A stretch of 64,000 nucleotides of DNA from Winogradskyella schleiferi (GTDB taxonomy: Bacteria; Bacteroidota; Bacteroidia; Flavobacteriales; Flavobacteriaceae). Made by a program: the position numbers and the translations under genes. How positions within the stretch are numbered: position 1 is the first letter of the stretch; each line of letters opens with the position of its first letter. Shown here in pieces: positions 51,729 to 60,461 of the stretch. Under the pieces are notes generated by a model that made no database searches, had not been told where the DNA came from, and saw only the letters and a list, made by a program, of their open reading frames with translations. Where the stretch lies: NCBI RefSeq assembly GCF_013394655.1, contig NZ_CP053351.1:3512001-3576000 (forward strand). The letters run 5' to 3'.

Positions 51729-52819
51729 AATCTAACACCGATTCCAAATTCAACGGCTTCCGCTTTTGCGCCATGTGACTTTAAGGTTAATGCTCCAAAC
51801 ATCTTTTTTCCAAAATATCGTTTTAAACCCACTCTTATATAGGTTCGTCCTTCAAAATCATAAGGATAATAAACGTAATAGCCCAATTGCGATACCACTG
51901 ACATTTTATTGATGAACAACTCATGGCCAACAAATATACCGACACGTTTGTAATCCTCCTCTCCAGTGACATCCAATTCAGGATACGCAACAGATTGATA
52001 GTAAATAAGCTCTTTTAAAAACTTAGAAAAAAAAACTTCAGCGCCAAACTGAAGCGCACTTACATGACTTAAGCGTTTATCCGCATAAGCCGAAAAAATA
52101 TAAAACGGAAATTGTTTGCTTCCAATAACATCGCTTTGGTTTATCCCAGATCTAAATGCTAGATTGTATTTTACGGCTTCGGTAAATTTTTCATCATCTA
52201 AATCGCTAATGAATTCTGAATCTTCAGTATCAAGATTATACGTTAAACCTAAATTTAACGCCAAAGTATTGATACTTGTGTTTGGGGCTTTTACATTGGC
52301 ATTGGAATAATGGGTAAACGACAAACCTGTTTGCACACCAAAACGACCAAAGAGTCTTTCTTTCTTGTAATTCAGCATTACATAAGTGGCACTCAAAATA
52401 TCTGACCCGAATGCGATATTTTTCGGATTGTTAATCTTATCATAAGGATTGGTGGTATATGCCAAGCCTTGTGCAATTCGCAGTATCAAATTACGATTTA
52501 AAAAGTAAAAATTATAGTGTGCATAAAGTGCATAATTCACGCCTAATTTTTCACTTTTAAAATCTTGGTATGAAAACGATGCTCCAAAATCTGGATAATT
52601 ATAGCGTTGTTGCCAAGTGTCATTTCCATAAGTTTTCTTATTCCAACTGAAAATAAAACCTTCGGGATGACCTGTAATTAAATGTAGAATATCATTGTTG
52701 TGAAGAGCAATATTGCCGCCGAAATAATTCAGGTCAAAATAAGTATGGGATGGTTTTCCTTCTTGTGCAAAAGACAACAATCCAATTAATATAACTAAAC
52801 GCGTAAGCCAGTACTTCAT
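51725..52819 (-). CDS. PagL-like acyloxyacyl hydrolase (lipid A deacylase family), outer membrane
   Basis: A 364-residue beta-barrel protein with a signal peptide (LVILIGLLSFAQE). The segment FTHYSNANVKAPNTSIN matches the PagL catalytic pattern HxSNA..K.PN, with His and Ser in place. It is longer than enterobacterial PagL (about 170), as is normal for Bacteroidota members. It is predicted to remodel lipid A in the outer membrane. It is translationally coupled to the DUF2807 gene. Confidence 0.82.
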   Translation of the reverse strand: MKYWLTRLVILIGLLSFAQEGKPSHTYFDLNYFGGNIALHNNDILHLITGHPEGFIFSWNKKTYGNDTWQQRYNYPDFGASFSYQDFKSEKLGVNYALYAHYNFYFLNRNLILRIAQGLAYTTNPYDKINNPKNIAFGSDILSATYVMLNYKKERLFGRFGVQTGLSFTHYSNANVKAPNTSINTLALNLGLTYNLDTEDSEFISDLDDEKFTEAVKYNLAFRSGINQSDVIGSKQFPFYIFSAYADKRLSHVSALQFGAEVFFSKFLKELIYYQSVAYPELDVTGEEDYKRVGIFVGHELFINKMSVVSQLGYYVYYPYDFEGRTYIRVGLKRYFGKKMFGALTLKSHGAKAEAVEFGIGVRL

Positions 52820-52876
52820 TTATAAATGGTTGCCCGCAAAAATAGAATAATAAGTTTAGTTTTTATGGATTAAACA

Positions 52877-53761
52877 TTAAGAAGCATCAAATAAGTTAGA
52901 TGACAAATAACGATCACCTCTATCGCAAATAATGGCAACCACCACACCATGATCTATAGTTTTAATAAGTTTTAATGCTGTTGCAACAGAACCACCACTA
53001 CTCATCCCGGCAAATATACCTTCATCTTTCGCTAAGCGCTGTGTCATCAGTTTTGCTTCTGTTTCGTTAATTTCTATTATTTGATCCACTTTGGACCTAT
53101 CGAAAATGCTTGGTATATATTCGGGCGACCATTTTCTAATCCCAGGAATTTTAGACCCGTCTTCGGGTTGCGCTCCAACAATTTGAATCTCTTTATTTTT
53201 TTCTTTTAGAAATGTGGACGTTCCCATAATAGTGCCTGTAGTTCCCATAGCGGAGACAAAATGGGTCACTTTTCCATCAGTATCTCTCCAAATTTCAGGA
53301 CCAGTTGTTTTATAATGAGCGCGCCAATTATCATCGTTTTCAAACTGGTTTAATAGAGTATAGCCGTCTTCATCGCGCATCTTAAAGGCTACATCCCTTG
53401 AACCTTCAATTCCAGAATCTGCCGAAGTTAAAATGACTTCAGCACCATAAGCACGCATGGTTTTTACACGTTCTTCTGTAGAATTTTCCGGCATCACTAA
53501 AGACATTTTTAAACCAAATAATTGAGCGACATAAGCCAAAGCAATGCCTGTATTTCCGCTTGTGGCTTCTACTAAACGGTCGCCTTTCTTTAAGTCACCA
53601 CGTTTTACGGCTTCAGAAATCATATTATATGCAGGTCTATCTTTAACGCTTCCGCCTGGATTATTGCCTTCAAGCTTAAAAAACAGTTTCACATTTGGTT
53701 TAGTTACCAGATTTGTACTTTCAACAAGAGGTGTATTACCAATTTGGTTTAAAATGCTCAT
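52877..53761 (-). CDS. cysM: Cysteine synthase (O-acetylserine sulfhydrylase), CysM type
   Basis: A fold-type II PLP enzyme of 294 residues. The PLP lysine is in NNPGGSVKDRPAYNM; VEATSGNTGIALA binds substrate, and SAMGTTGTIMGTSTFLK and GMSSGGSVATALK hold the PLP phosphate and C-terminal motifs. The CysM class is favoured by the short length and the KDRPA segment. It lies four bases after cysE and takes that enzyme's O-acetylserine product. Confidence 0.93.
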   Translation of the reverse strand: MSILNQIGNTPLVESTNLVTKPNVKLFFKLEGNNPGGSVKDRPAYNMISEAVKRGDLKKGDRLVEATSGNTGIALAYVAQLFGLKMSLVMPENSTEERVKTMRAYGAEVILTSADSGIEGSRDVAFKMRDEDGYTLLNQFENDDNWRAHYKTTGPEIWRDTDGKVTHFVSAMGTTGTIMGTSTFLKEKNKEIQIVGAQPEDGSKIPGIRKWSPEYIPSIFDRSKVDQIIEINETEAKLMTQRLAKDEGIFAGMSSGGSVATALKLIKTIDHGVVVAIICDRGDRYLSSNLFDAS

Positions 53762-53765
53762 TCTT

Positions 53766-54503
53766 TTATCTGTTTGAGATTTTTATATCGGACTTATAAG
53801 TGACTATAGAATTTTTAGGAATGGACTTGGTGATCCAAACATTGGCACCAATTGTACTATGTTCTCCAATAATCACATCACCACCAAGAATGGTTGCGTT
53901 GGCATAAATAGTGACATGGTCTAGAATTGTTGGATGTCGCTTTACGCCTTTCAGTGCTTTTTCTACAGTTATACCACCTAAGGTCACCCCTTGATACAGG
54001 ATGACATTGTCGTGAATAATTGAAGTCTCACCAATTACAACGCCTGTGGCGTGATCTATAAAAAATGAATTACCTATGTCTGCGCCTGGATGGATATCGG
54101 CTCCCGTAATTCCATGTGCATATTCACTTATCATTCTTGGTAAAACAGGAACATCCAATTGCCATAAAATATGACTGATTCGATACATGGTTATAGCGTA
54201 AAATCCTGGATATGCCAAATACACCTCTTTTAAGCTTTTAGCTGCTGGATCATTATCGTAAGCGGCTTTAGCATCTAGATAAAGTATAGGTTTTAATGTT
54301 TTGAGTTGAATTTTAAACTGGTTCCATTTACTCTCACAAAGTCCGCATTCTAAAGCTTCGGAAATTTTAAAAAAAGACAGTTTTATGTTTTGCAATAATA
54401 CGTCTTGGCGCTCTGGAGATTCTAAGACACAATAAAACAATTCTCTCGCCAAATCTTCTACTTGCTCTTTAAATCTTAGAGGAATTTGTAATACTATATC
54501 CAT
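53766..54503 (-). CDS. cysE: Serine O-acetyltransferase
   Basis: CysE makes O-acetylserine from serine and acetyl-CoA. The N-terminal helical domain (about 1-110) is followed by hexapeptide repeats (about 135-245; EYAHGITGADIHPGADIGNS, FIDHATGVVIGETSII, YQGVTLGGITVEKALKG, HPTILDHVTIYANATILGG). His-Asp residues in IDHATG match the active site. It has 245 residues and is likely an EpsC/CysE type with an extended N-terminus. Confidence 0.94.
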   Translation of the reverse strand: MDIVLQIPLRFKEQVEDLARELFYCVLESPERQDVLLQNIKLSFFKISEALECGLCESKWNQFKIQLKTLKPILYLDAKAAYDNDPAAKSLKEVYLAYPGFYAITMYRISHILWQLDVPVLPRMISEYAHGITGADIHPGADIGNSFFIDHATGVVIGETSIIHDNVILYQGVTLGGITVEKALKGVKRHPTILDHVTIYANATILGGDVIIGEHSTIGANVWITKSIPKNSIVTYKSDIKISNR

Positions 54504-54862
54504 AAGTCTCTTTTAGGCTATTATTGATTTGAAATAAACTCAGGCATAAGATTAAATTGCAACTTATTTCAAAATAATGATTATTACCCAAAAATAAGAA
54601 TTGCTTAGTTATAAAAAAAGAGATACAATTAAGGAAACAACCGTTAATACTATTATTTGCACTAAAAATCTAAAATCGGACTTGTACTTTTTAATTAATT
54701 TCATGTCTGAGGGGCTTTTACCAAATTGAACTGCCCATTCAAGTTGGTGTTAATCAAGTGCAAATATCCAACTAAAAGCATACTCTTTTGTTAATTAAAC
54801 CCTAAGAAACGGTTACCGCTATGTATAAAATATACTAAGTTTTTAGAAAAAATGTCTTTTTT
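54504..54862. other. 359-bp intergenic region, cysE / ferredoxin-NADP reductase
   Basis: It contains a possible 31-codon small membrane peptide (54609-54704, minus) and a stem-loop at 54720-54748 (ACCAA-A-TTGAA .. TTCAA-G-TTGGT, one mismatch). The cysE-proximal part carries GAAATAA/TTATTTC arms (54529-54573). No recognised promoter or RNA family was identified. Confidence 0.5.
54609..54704 (-). CDS. Possible small single-pass membrane peptide (31 residues)
   Basis: ATG at 54704 to TAA at 54609. A basic N-terminus MKLIKKYKSDFR is followed by a hydrophobic stretch FLVQIIVLTVVSLIVSLFL long enough to cross a membrane. The frame is also open about 15 codons upstream (HQLEWAVQFGKSPSD) with no ATG. 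The hydrophobic pattern is stronger than expected for random AT-rich sequence, but there is no homology I can name. It could be chance or a gene fragment. Confidence 0.3.
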   Translation of the reverse strand: MKLIKKYKSDFRFLVQIIVLTVVSLIVSLFL

Positions 54863-55912
54863 TTACATAATAGCCTTAACCACTGCTTTTGGTGATTCTT
54901 TTCGAGTGCCATCAAACCCATTGATGCCACTAACCGTTGTATATTTTAGAACAAATTTCTTACCTGGATTCAGTCTTTTATAGGCCGATTGACACATTAA
55001 AGTGGCTTCATGAAAACCACATAGAATCAACTTCAGTTTACCTTCATATGTATTCACATCACCAATAGCATAAATACCAGGAATGTTAGTTTGGTAATCT
55101 AAAGTATCTACTTTAATCGCATTTTTTTCAATCTCAAGTCCCCAATTTCCAATTGGGCCCAACTTTGGCGATAAACCAAAAAGTGGAATGAACTCATCCG
55201 CTTCTATCAGTTCTGTTTGACCTTCTTTGGTCACAGAAACACCTTTAATATTGTTTTCGCCGTGCAGAGCTGTAATTTCCGCTGGTGTAATGATGTTTAT
55301 TTTGTTTAGCAACTTTAACTCTTGCACACGTTCTACAGAATCCAAAGCGCCTCTAAATTCATTTCGTCTGTGTACCAAAGTCACTTCAGAAGCCACATCA
55401 GCAAGGAATATACTCCAATCTAAGGCGGAATCACCTCCACCAGCAATCACCACTTTTTTGTTGCGATACACTTCTGGATCCTTAATAAAGTAAGCCACAC
55501 CTTTATCTTCAAAGTTTTCGATGTTTTCCAACTTTGGTTTTCTTGGCTCAAAGCTCCCCAAACCTCCGGCTATAGCAATAATTGGAGCATGATGTTGTGT
55601 ACCTTTATTTGTGGTAACAATAAAACTCCCATCCTCTAATTTTTCAATAGTTTCTGCACGTTCGCCCAGCGTAAAACCAGGCTGAAATTGTTTCCCTTGT
55701 TCTAATAAATTGGAGGTTAAATCGCCCGCCAATATTTCTGGAAAACCAGGAATATCATAAATTGGTTTTTTAGGATACAATTCGGAACATTGTCCACCTG
55801 CTTGAGGTAAGGCATCAATTAAATGACACTTTAATTTTAGCAAGCCCGCTTCAAATACAGTAAATAGACCTGTTGGTCCTGCTCCGATGATAAGTATATC
55901 TGTTTTAATCAT
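54863..55912 (-). CDS. Ferredoxin-NADP(+) reductase, thioredoxin-reductase-like type
   Basis: An FAD/NAD(P)-dependent oxidoreductase of 349 residues. The FAD motif is DILIIGAGPTGLFTVFEAG, the NADP motif VVIAGGGDSALDWSIFL, and the C-terminal FAD motif GIYAIGDVNTYEGKLKLI. It lacks the CxxC of thioredoxin reductases, which marks type 2 FNR. Three bases separate it from cobA. Its placement suggests it reduces ferredoxin for the sulfite reductase encoded two genes upstream. Confidence 0.88.
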   Translation of the reverse strand: MIKTDILIIGAGPTGLFTVFEAGLLKLKCHLIDALPQAGGQCSELYPKKPIYDIPGFPEILAGDLTSNLLEQGKQFQPGFTLGERAETIEKLEDGSFIVTTNKGTQHHAPIIAIAGGLGSFEPRKPKLENIENFEDKGVAYFIKDPEVYRNKKVVIAGGGDSALDWSIFLADVASEVTLVHRRNEFRGALDSVERVQELKLLNKINIITPAEITALHGENNIKGVSVTKEGQTELIEADEFIPLFGLSPKLGPIGNWGLEIEKNAIKVDTLDYQTNIPGIYAIGDVNTYEGKLKLILCGFHEATLMCQSAYKRLNPGKKFVLKYTTVSGINGFDGTRKESPKAVVKAIM

Positions 55913-55915
55913 GAT

Positions 55916-56704
55916 CTATAATTTTTGTACTATTTGTTTTTGTGCATTATGCTTTGCCAAATCAGCTTTTTGATAAATATCTGTGAAATCTACACGTTGA
56001 TTAACAACTTCTCCAATAATGATTATGGCTGGATTTGAAAGTTGTTTTTCTTCCACAATAGATTCAATAGTGGAAATTGTGCCAATACCAACATTTTCAT
56101 CTGGTCGTGTTCCATTTTGGATGATAGCGACAGCTGTTTCCGATTTCCCTTCATTAGAAAATATTTGTACAATTTCTGAAAGTTTACTCATTCCCATTAA
56201 AATCACAACCGTTGCCGTTGACTTTGCTGCCAATGCAATATCACCAGAAATTTTATGTGATTTTGTGGTTCCGGTAATGACCCAAAAACTTTCTGAAGCA
56301 TTGCGTTTTGTCAATGGGATTCCTTGATAAGCTGGTACAGCTGCTGATGAAGATATACCGGGAACAACTCCTACTTCAATGGCGTATTCCTTTGCATACT
56401 CTAACTCTTCCGCACCACGACCAAAAATAAATGGGTCACCACCTTTTAAGCGAACTACATGTCCATATCTTAAGGCTCGTTGTACAATTAATTCATTGAT
56501 TTGATTTTGCTGATAGGCATAACATCCTTTTCGTTTTCCGACGAAAATCAATTCTGCTTTAGGCGATGCATATTCTAGCAATTCTATATTTACAAGGGCG
56601 TCATATAAAATGACATTTGCTGATTTTATAGCTTTAATCGCCTTTACCGTAATTAATTCAACATCTCCTGGACCTGCGCCTACTATGGTTAATCTTGGTG
56701 TCAT
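55916..56704 (-). CDS. cobA: Uroporphyrinogen-III C-methyltransferase
   Basis: SUMT makes precorrin-2, the precursor of the sirohaem used by sulfite reductase. The opening PRLTIVGAGPGDVELITVKA, VRLKGGDPFIFGRGAEELEY and GVVPGISSSAAVPAYQGIPL are signatures. At 262 residues it is the single-domain form without the CysG oxidase/ferrochelatase part, which must be encoded elsewhere. It lies ten bases after the sulfite reductase gene. Confidence 0.95.
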   Translation of the reverse strand: MTPRLTIVGAGPGDVELITVKAIKAIKSANVILYDALVNIELLEYASPKAELIFVGKRKGCYAYQQNQINELIVQRALRYGHVVRLKGGDPFIFGRGAEELEYAKEYAIEVGVVPGISSSAAVPAYQGIPLTKRNASESFWVITGTTKSHKISGDIALAAKSTATVVILMGMSKLSEIVQIFSNEGKSETAVAIIQNGTRPDENVGIGTISTIESIVEEKQLSNPAIIIIGEVVNQRVDFTDIYQKADLAKHNAQKQIVQKL

Positions 56705-56714
56705 AATTTTAGTT

Positions 56715-58802
56715 TTATGCTACAACTTGTGCATCTCTGAACGTTCTTACCTGTTCTAAAAATTGTTGTGCAGTATTTATATAATTGCTGGCAAAGTCTT
56801 CTGTTGGAGGAAACACCTTTATCTGATAAATTAGATCTGAAAATGAAGTTCCTAAATCTATTCTTTTGGTTTCCACAAAAAGTTCATCAAACTGTTTAAT
56901 GATACCAGCCTGTGTATTCGTTTTAATGTCTTCTGAAAGTAAAATGGCTTTTGCCGAATTCACCATAGAACGATAAGCTTCGTAAATAGCACCCGAATAC
57001 ACTTTATTGTGGTAAGCTTCTTTTGCTTCTTCAATTTTTTCATCACTTTCCAAGAAAAGCGTTGCGATTAAATCGATGACCACACCAGCACATTCTCCAA
57101 TTCCAATGGCTTTAACGTACTTTTCTTCTGTTCCCCAATCAATAAAATCTTCTTGGGTCAAATTTTCAATATCTGACAAATCGGTTAGCAATTGATAAAA
57201 GTACTTTTCGCCCTTATCTTTATAATAATCGACAAAAAGTTTTCCGTTGGCATTAGCTTCGAAATCATTTAAAATTCTACGTAATGCTTCTGGTCCTCTT
57301 CTACTTGGAACTTTAACTACTTTATCCGCAAAATGGGCGTTTCCGTTTCCTAAATTTCCACCACCTAAAAGCACTTGGAGTGCAGGCGCAACTAATTTAT
57401 CTTTAGTTCTAATAGACATCCCTTGAAAACCGATATTTGCCATATTGTGCTGTCCGCAAGCATTCATACAACCACTAATTTTTATGACTAAATCATTGTT
57501 TTCTAAATATTGTGGGTATTCAGCTTTGATCACACGTTCCAACTCTTCAGCGATTCCTGTACTACTTGAAATTCCTAAATTACACGTATCAGTTCCTGGA
57601 CATGCGGTAATATCTACAGCTTTGTTATAACCTGCCTCCACAAAACCTAACTTTTCCAATTCGGTGTAGAAAAAAGGCAATAAATCTTCCTTTACAAAAG
57701 GAATTAATATGTTTTGTCTTAAGCTCAATCTTATTTCACCTGCTGCATACTGCTCAACTAAATCCGCTAATAAACGAGCTTTGTCTGTGTAAAAATCGCC
57801 CAACAAAACTTTGATACCAATGGCAACATAACCCTTCTGTTTTTGAGGAATTATATTGGTTGCTTTCCATAAATTATAAGCCTCAGTGTCTTGGATATCT
57901 ACTTTTGGTGCAGATACGGAAACTGGTCTTGATGCCGTATAGTTAGATTCGTCTATAGCGACGGTTTTTAACGCTATCGCATTTTGCTCTTCTTCTACTA
58001 ATTCCTTAAATGCGTCTAATCCAATATCTTTTAATAAGAATTTGAGTCGTGCTTTGGCTCTACTTTTTCGTTCGCCATAGCGATCAAAAACCCTTAAAAC
58101 ACCTTCCATGACAGGGATAATTTTTTCTGCTGGCAAAAATTCATAAAACAAATCGGCATGTCTTGGTTGCGAACCTAAACCTCCACCCAACATGACTTTG
58201 AAGCCTTTGACGCCATTTTCAATTTTAGCAATAAAACCCAAATCGTGCATATAGGACAAACCTGTATCTTCATCTGATGCAGAAAAAGACACTTTGAATT
58301 TTCTACCCATTTCTTGGCAAATCGCATTTCTTAAAAAGAACCTGAATAAGGCATCAGCATAAGGCGATACATCGAAAGGTTCGTTAACATCAATACCTGC
58401 AGTTTCACTTGCAGTGACATTTCTTACGGTATTCCCACAAGCTTCCCTAATGGTAACCTCATCGCGTTCCAATTCTGCCCAAAGTTCTGGTGTTCGGTTT
58501 AAATCTACATAATGAATCTGAATATCTTGTCTCGTGGTAATATGCAAACGACCTCGTGAGTATTCGTCTGAAACTTCCGAAATACGTCGTAATTGATGAC
58601 TCAGAACTTTACCATAAGGCAATTTGATTCTAATCATTTGCACGCCTTCTTGTCGCTGCCCATAAATACCTCTTGCTAAACGCAGACTTCGAAATTTTTC
58701 TTCATCCACGCGTCCATTGTTGAATAGCTCAATTTTATTGGCTAAATCAAGGATGTCCTTTTCTACTACTGGATTTTCTAATTCTGTTCTAAAACTTTGC
58801 AT
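56715..58802 (-). CDS. Ferredoxin-type sulfite/nitrite reductase with a C-terminal HEPN-like extension
   Basis: The protein has 695 residues. The duplicated sirohaem reductase core covers about 1-545; the cluster/sirohaem cysteines are in TACPGTDTCNLGIS and KISGCMNACGQHN. Substrate arginines lie in GRLHITTRQDIQ and LSLRQNILIPF. The remaining about 150 residues (KIEEAKEAYHNKVYSGAIYE .. VNSAKAILLSEDI) look like a four-helix HEPN-type domain, unusual for sulfite reductases generally but recurrent in Bacteroidota. The cysH and cobA neighbours favour sulfite over nitrite. A family A repeat lies just before its ATG. Confidence 0.9.
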   Translation of the reverse strand: MQSFRTELENPVVEKDILDLANKIELFNNGRVDEEKFRSLRLARGIYGQRQEGVQMIRIKLPYGKVLSHQLRRISEVSDEYSRGRLHITTRQDIQIHYVDLNRTPELWAELERDEVTIREACGNTVRNVTASETAGIDVNEPFDVSPYADALFRFFLRNAICQEMGRKFKVSFSASDEDTGLSYMHDLGFIAKIENGVKGFKVMLGGGLGSQPRHADLFYEFLPAEKIIPVMEGVLRVFDRYGERKSRAKARLKFLLKDIGLDAFKELVEEEQNAIALKTVAIDESNYTASRPVSVSAPKVDIQDTEAYNLWKATNIIPQKQKGYVAIGIKVLLGDFYTDKARLLADLVEQYAAGEIRLSLRQNILIPFVKEDLLPFFYTELEKLGFVEAGYNKAVDITACPGTDTCNLGISSSTGIAEELERVIKAEYPQYLENNDLVIKISGCMNACGQHNMANIGFQGMSIRTKDKLVAPALQVLLGGGNLGNGNAHFADKVVKVPSRRGPEALRRILNDFEANANGKLFVDYYKDKGEKYFYQLLTDLSDIENLTQEDFIDWGTEEKYVKAIGIGECAGVVIDLIATLFLESDEKIEEAKEAYHNKVYSGAIYEAYRSMVNSAKAILLSEDIKTNTQAGIIKQFDELFVETKRIDLGTSFSDLIYQIKVFPPTEDFASNYINTAQQFLEQVRTFRDAQVVA

Positions 58803-58805
58803 AAT

Positions 58806-58834
58806 CCTATCCTAACCTTCCCTAAGGGAAGGAA
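58806..58834. repeat. Family A repeat before the sulfite reductase start
   Basis: On the minus strand TTCCTTCCCTTAGGGAAGG then TTAGGATAGG, followed three bases later by the ATG. It is closest to the copy inside E1 (22021-22055). Confidence 0.7.
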
Positions 58835-58850
58835 TTTTTGTTATTAATAA

Positions 58851-59471
58851 TTATTGAAAGTGTATACCACATTCTCTATTAAGCAGCGCTTTTATTGGGT
58901 CGAAATAATAGTGGTTTTTCGTCAACTTATTATCCTCTATATATTGGTCTAAATCGGTATCGCTCCAATAATAAAATGGACTCACTTTAAGAATACCATC
59001 TTTGCTATAACTTAAAATATCTTTCTTGTCTCTATATTCGGTTTGCCTTACCCTAATATTTGTAAACCAGATATCAGGATTTTGCTCTTTTAAAGCGCGT
59101 CTAAACGGTTCAAGCTTTACGGCTTCAGAAAAAACTGCATGATTGTCGTCTTCTAAACTTGGCAATCCGATTGTGGCGTCAATTTCTTCTTTAGTGTATA
59201 AACTTTGATATTTAAAAATATTGAGGTTATACTTTTTAATCAAATTGGAAGCATGTTCATAGGTGCTGGGTTGATTATAAAGCGTATCGCACCAAATCAC
59301 TTTTATGGTGTTATCCAGTTTAGACATTGTACTCAACAAAACCGACGAGTATATACCAAAACTTGTGGTTACAATTTTATTGTCAGATAATTTTAAAGCC
59401 CATTTTGCTATTTCAATAGGCGTTTTATCCTTTAATTTTTTGTTCCAAAAATCAATATCTACGTCTATCAT
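58851..59471 (-). CDS. cysH: Phosphoadenosine-phosphosulfate reductase family protein
   Basis: CysH reduces activated sulfate to sulfite. The PP-loop region is IVTTSFGIYSSVLLSTMSK, the substrate segment is RVRQTEYRDKKDILSYSKDG, and the redox Cys is at the C-terminus in NRECGIHF. It lacks the CC..CxxC cluster of APS reductases. The frame extends to 59495, but the ATG at 59471 forms an ATGA overlap with the upstream gene and gives 206 residues, so I prefer it. The sulfate-activating cysDN or sat genes are not in the window. Confidence 0.85.
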   Translation of the reverse strand: MIDVDIDFWNKKLKDKTPIEIAKWALKLSDNKIVTTSFGIYSSVLLSTMSKLDNTIKVIWCDTLYNQPSTYEHASNLIKKYNLNIFKYQSLYTKEEIDATIGLPSLEDDNHAVFSEAVKLEPFRRALKEQNPDIWFTNIRVRQTEYRDKKDILSYSKDGILKVSPFYYWSDTDLDQYIEDNKLTKNHYYFDPIKALLNRECGIHFQ

Positions 59472-59728
59472 TTTCCCCATTTTATAGAATTCCAAGTACG
59501 TTCGTGAAAAAAGTAAAGCACCATTTTAGACACCAATTCGATGCCACCAATTGAAAATGCCAATGCTAAAGTGCCAGTTATGAGATAAGAAATCGTTACG
59601 GTTGCCAAGGTTCCGACTACCCTCCAACTTACAGTTTTTACAATGCTTCTCTTAATATTTTCTTGAGTGGAATTCAACTCTTGATTTTCGTTTTCTAAAC
59701 TTAAATCTGTTTGTAATACGCTATCCAT
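59468..59728 (-). CDS. DUF2061 membrane protein
   Basis: An 86-residue protein. The DUF2061 opening is SIVKTVSWRVVGTLATVTIS, with two membrane segments (about 37-55 and 55-75), ending HERTWNSIKWGK. It is often found next to sulfate-assimilation genes and is of unknown function; a transport or retention role for a sulfur intermediate has only been speculated. It is the first gene of the operon and overlaps cysH by ATGA. Confidence 0.9.
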   Translation of the reverse strand: MDSVLQTDLSLENENQELNSTQENIKRSIVKTVSWRVVGTLATVTISYLITGTLALAFSIGGIELVSKMVLYFFHERTWNSIKWGK

Positions 59729-59759
59729 ATAATGCTATTAATTTTTTTAATCCTTTTAC

Positions 59760-59790
59760 CCTATCGATTTAATAGGATAATACAAACATA
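59760..59790 (-). promoter_or_regulatory. Promoter and operator of the sulfate assimilation operon
   Basis: On the minus strand TATGTTTG (59790-59783) matches the -7 box TAnnTTTG. CCTAT-N7-ATAGG (59776-59760) is an inverted repeat that would overlap the transcription start. The Rrf2 regulator gene lies just upstream in the same direction and is the obvious candidate repressor. The -33 region is weak. Confidence 0.55.
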
Positions 59791-60012
59791 GGACTTTTAT
59801 TTAAATGAAGCAGCTAATAATTCCGAAAAAATAAGCGCGGAAATTTGAGAATCTGATAATTACACCAATCGAACTTCAAAATAAATACCCATAAAATTGA
59901 AGAAAATAAACCCATGAAATTTACCCGCAACCCAAGTGTAGTTTACAATGAAGTCTGTAATTCATTTTAAATTAAAAAAGAAAAAAACACGTTTCCATCA
60001 GGTATATTCTAT

Positions 60013-60429
60013 CTATTTTGAAATAGATAAATCAGCCAAAGTTGTATTTCGGAAAATTTGAAGTGTATTATCGCGAACTTCAATCATTAATTTATGTACA
60101 GCACAAGCAGTCTCATCCGGACAATCATCGCACTTTTCATAAAAATTGAGGCTCACACAAGGTACCATGGCAATAGGACCTTCCAACAATCGCATAACCG
60201 TGGTCATTGGAATTTCCTTTGGATCCTTCAATAAATAATAACCACCACCTTTACCCTTTTTAGACCCTAAAAGTCCATTTTTTCTTAAGGTCAATAGTAT
60301 ACTTTCGAGAAATTTTTGAGAAATATTTTCAGATTTTGATATTGAAGAAATTTGGACAGGAGTGCGTTCCTCCTGTCGTGCTAAGTACACCAAGGCTTTT
60401 ATTCCGTATTTTGTTTTCTTTGAAAGCAT
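60013..60429 (-). CDS. Rrf2/IscR-family transcriptional regulator
   Basis: A 138-residue winged-HTH regulator. The opening MLSKKTKYGIKALVYLARQE and recognition region ISQKFLESILLTLRKNG are typical. A cysteine cluster (MVPCVSLNFYEKCDDCPDET followed by AC; spacing C-x9-C-x2-C-x5-C) could hold an Fe-S cluster. It sits immediately upstream of the sulfate assimilation operon, so cysteine- or Fe-S-responsive control of that operon is the natural reading. Confidence 0.92.
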   Translation of the reverse strand: MLSKKTKYGIKALVYLARQEERTPVQISSISKSENISQKFLESILLTLRKNGLLGSKKGKGGGYYLLKDPKEIPMTTVMRLLEGPIAMVPCVSLNFYEKCDDCPDETACAVHKLMIEVRDNTLQIFRNTTLADLSISK

Positions 60430-60461
60430 TATGCTATTATAGCTATGTTTGAACTGATGTA

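Noticed and set aside
60007..60030. Terminator after the Rrf2 gene (ATCTATTT/AAATAGAT)
   Set aside because: The stem is AU-only, overlaps the stop codon and has no T-run.
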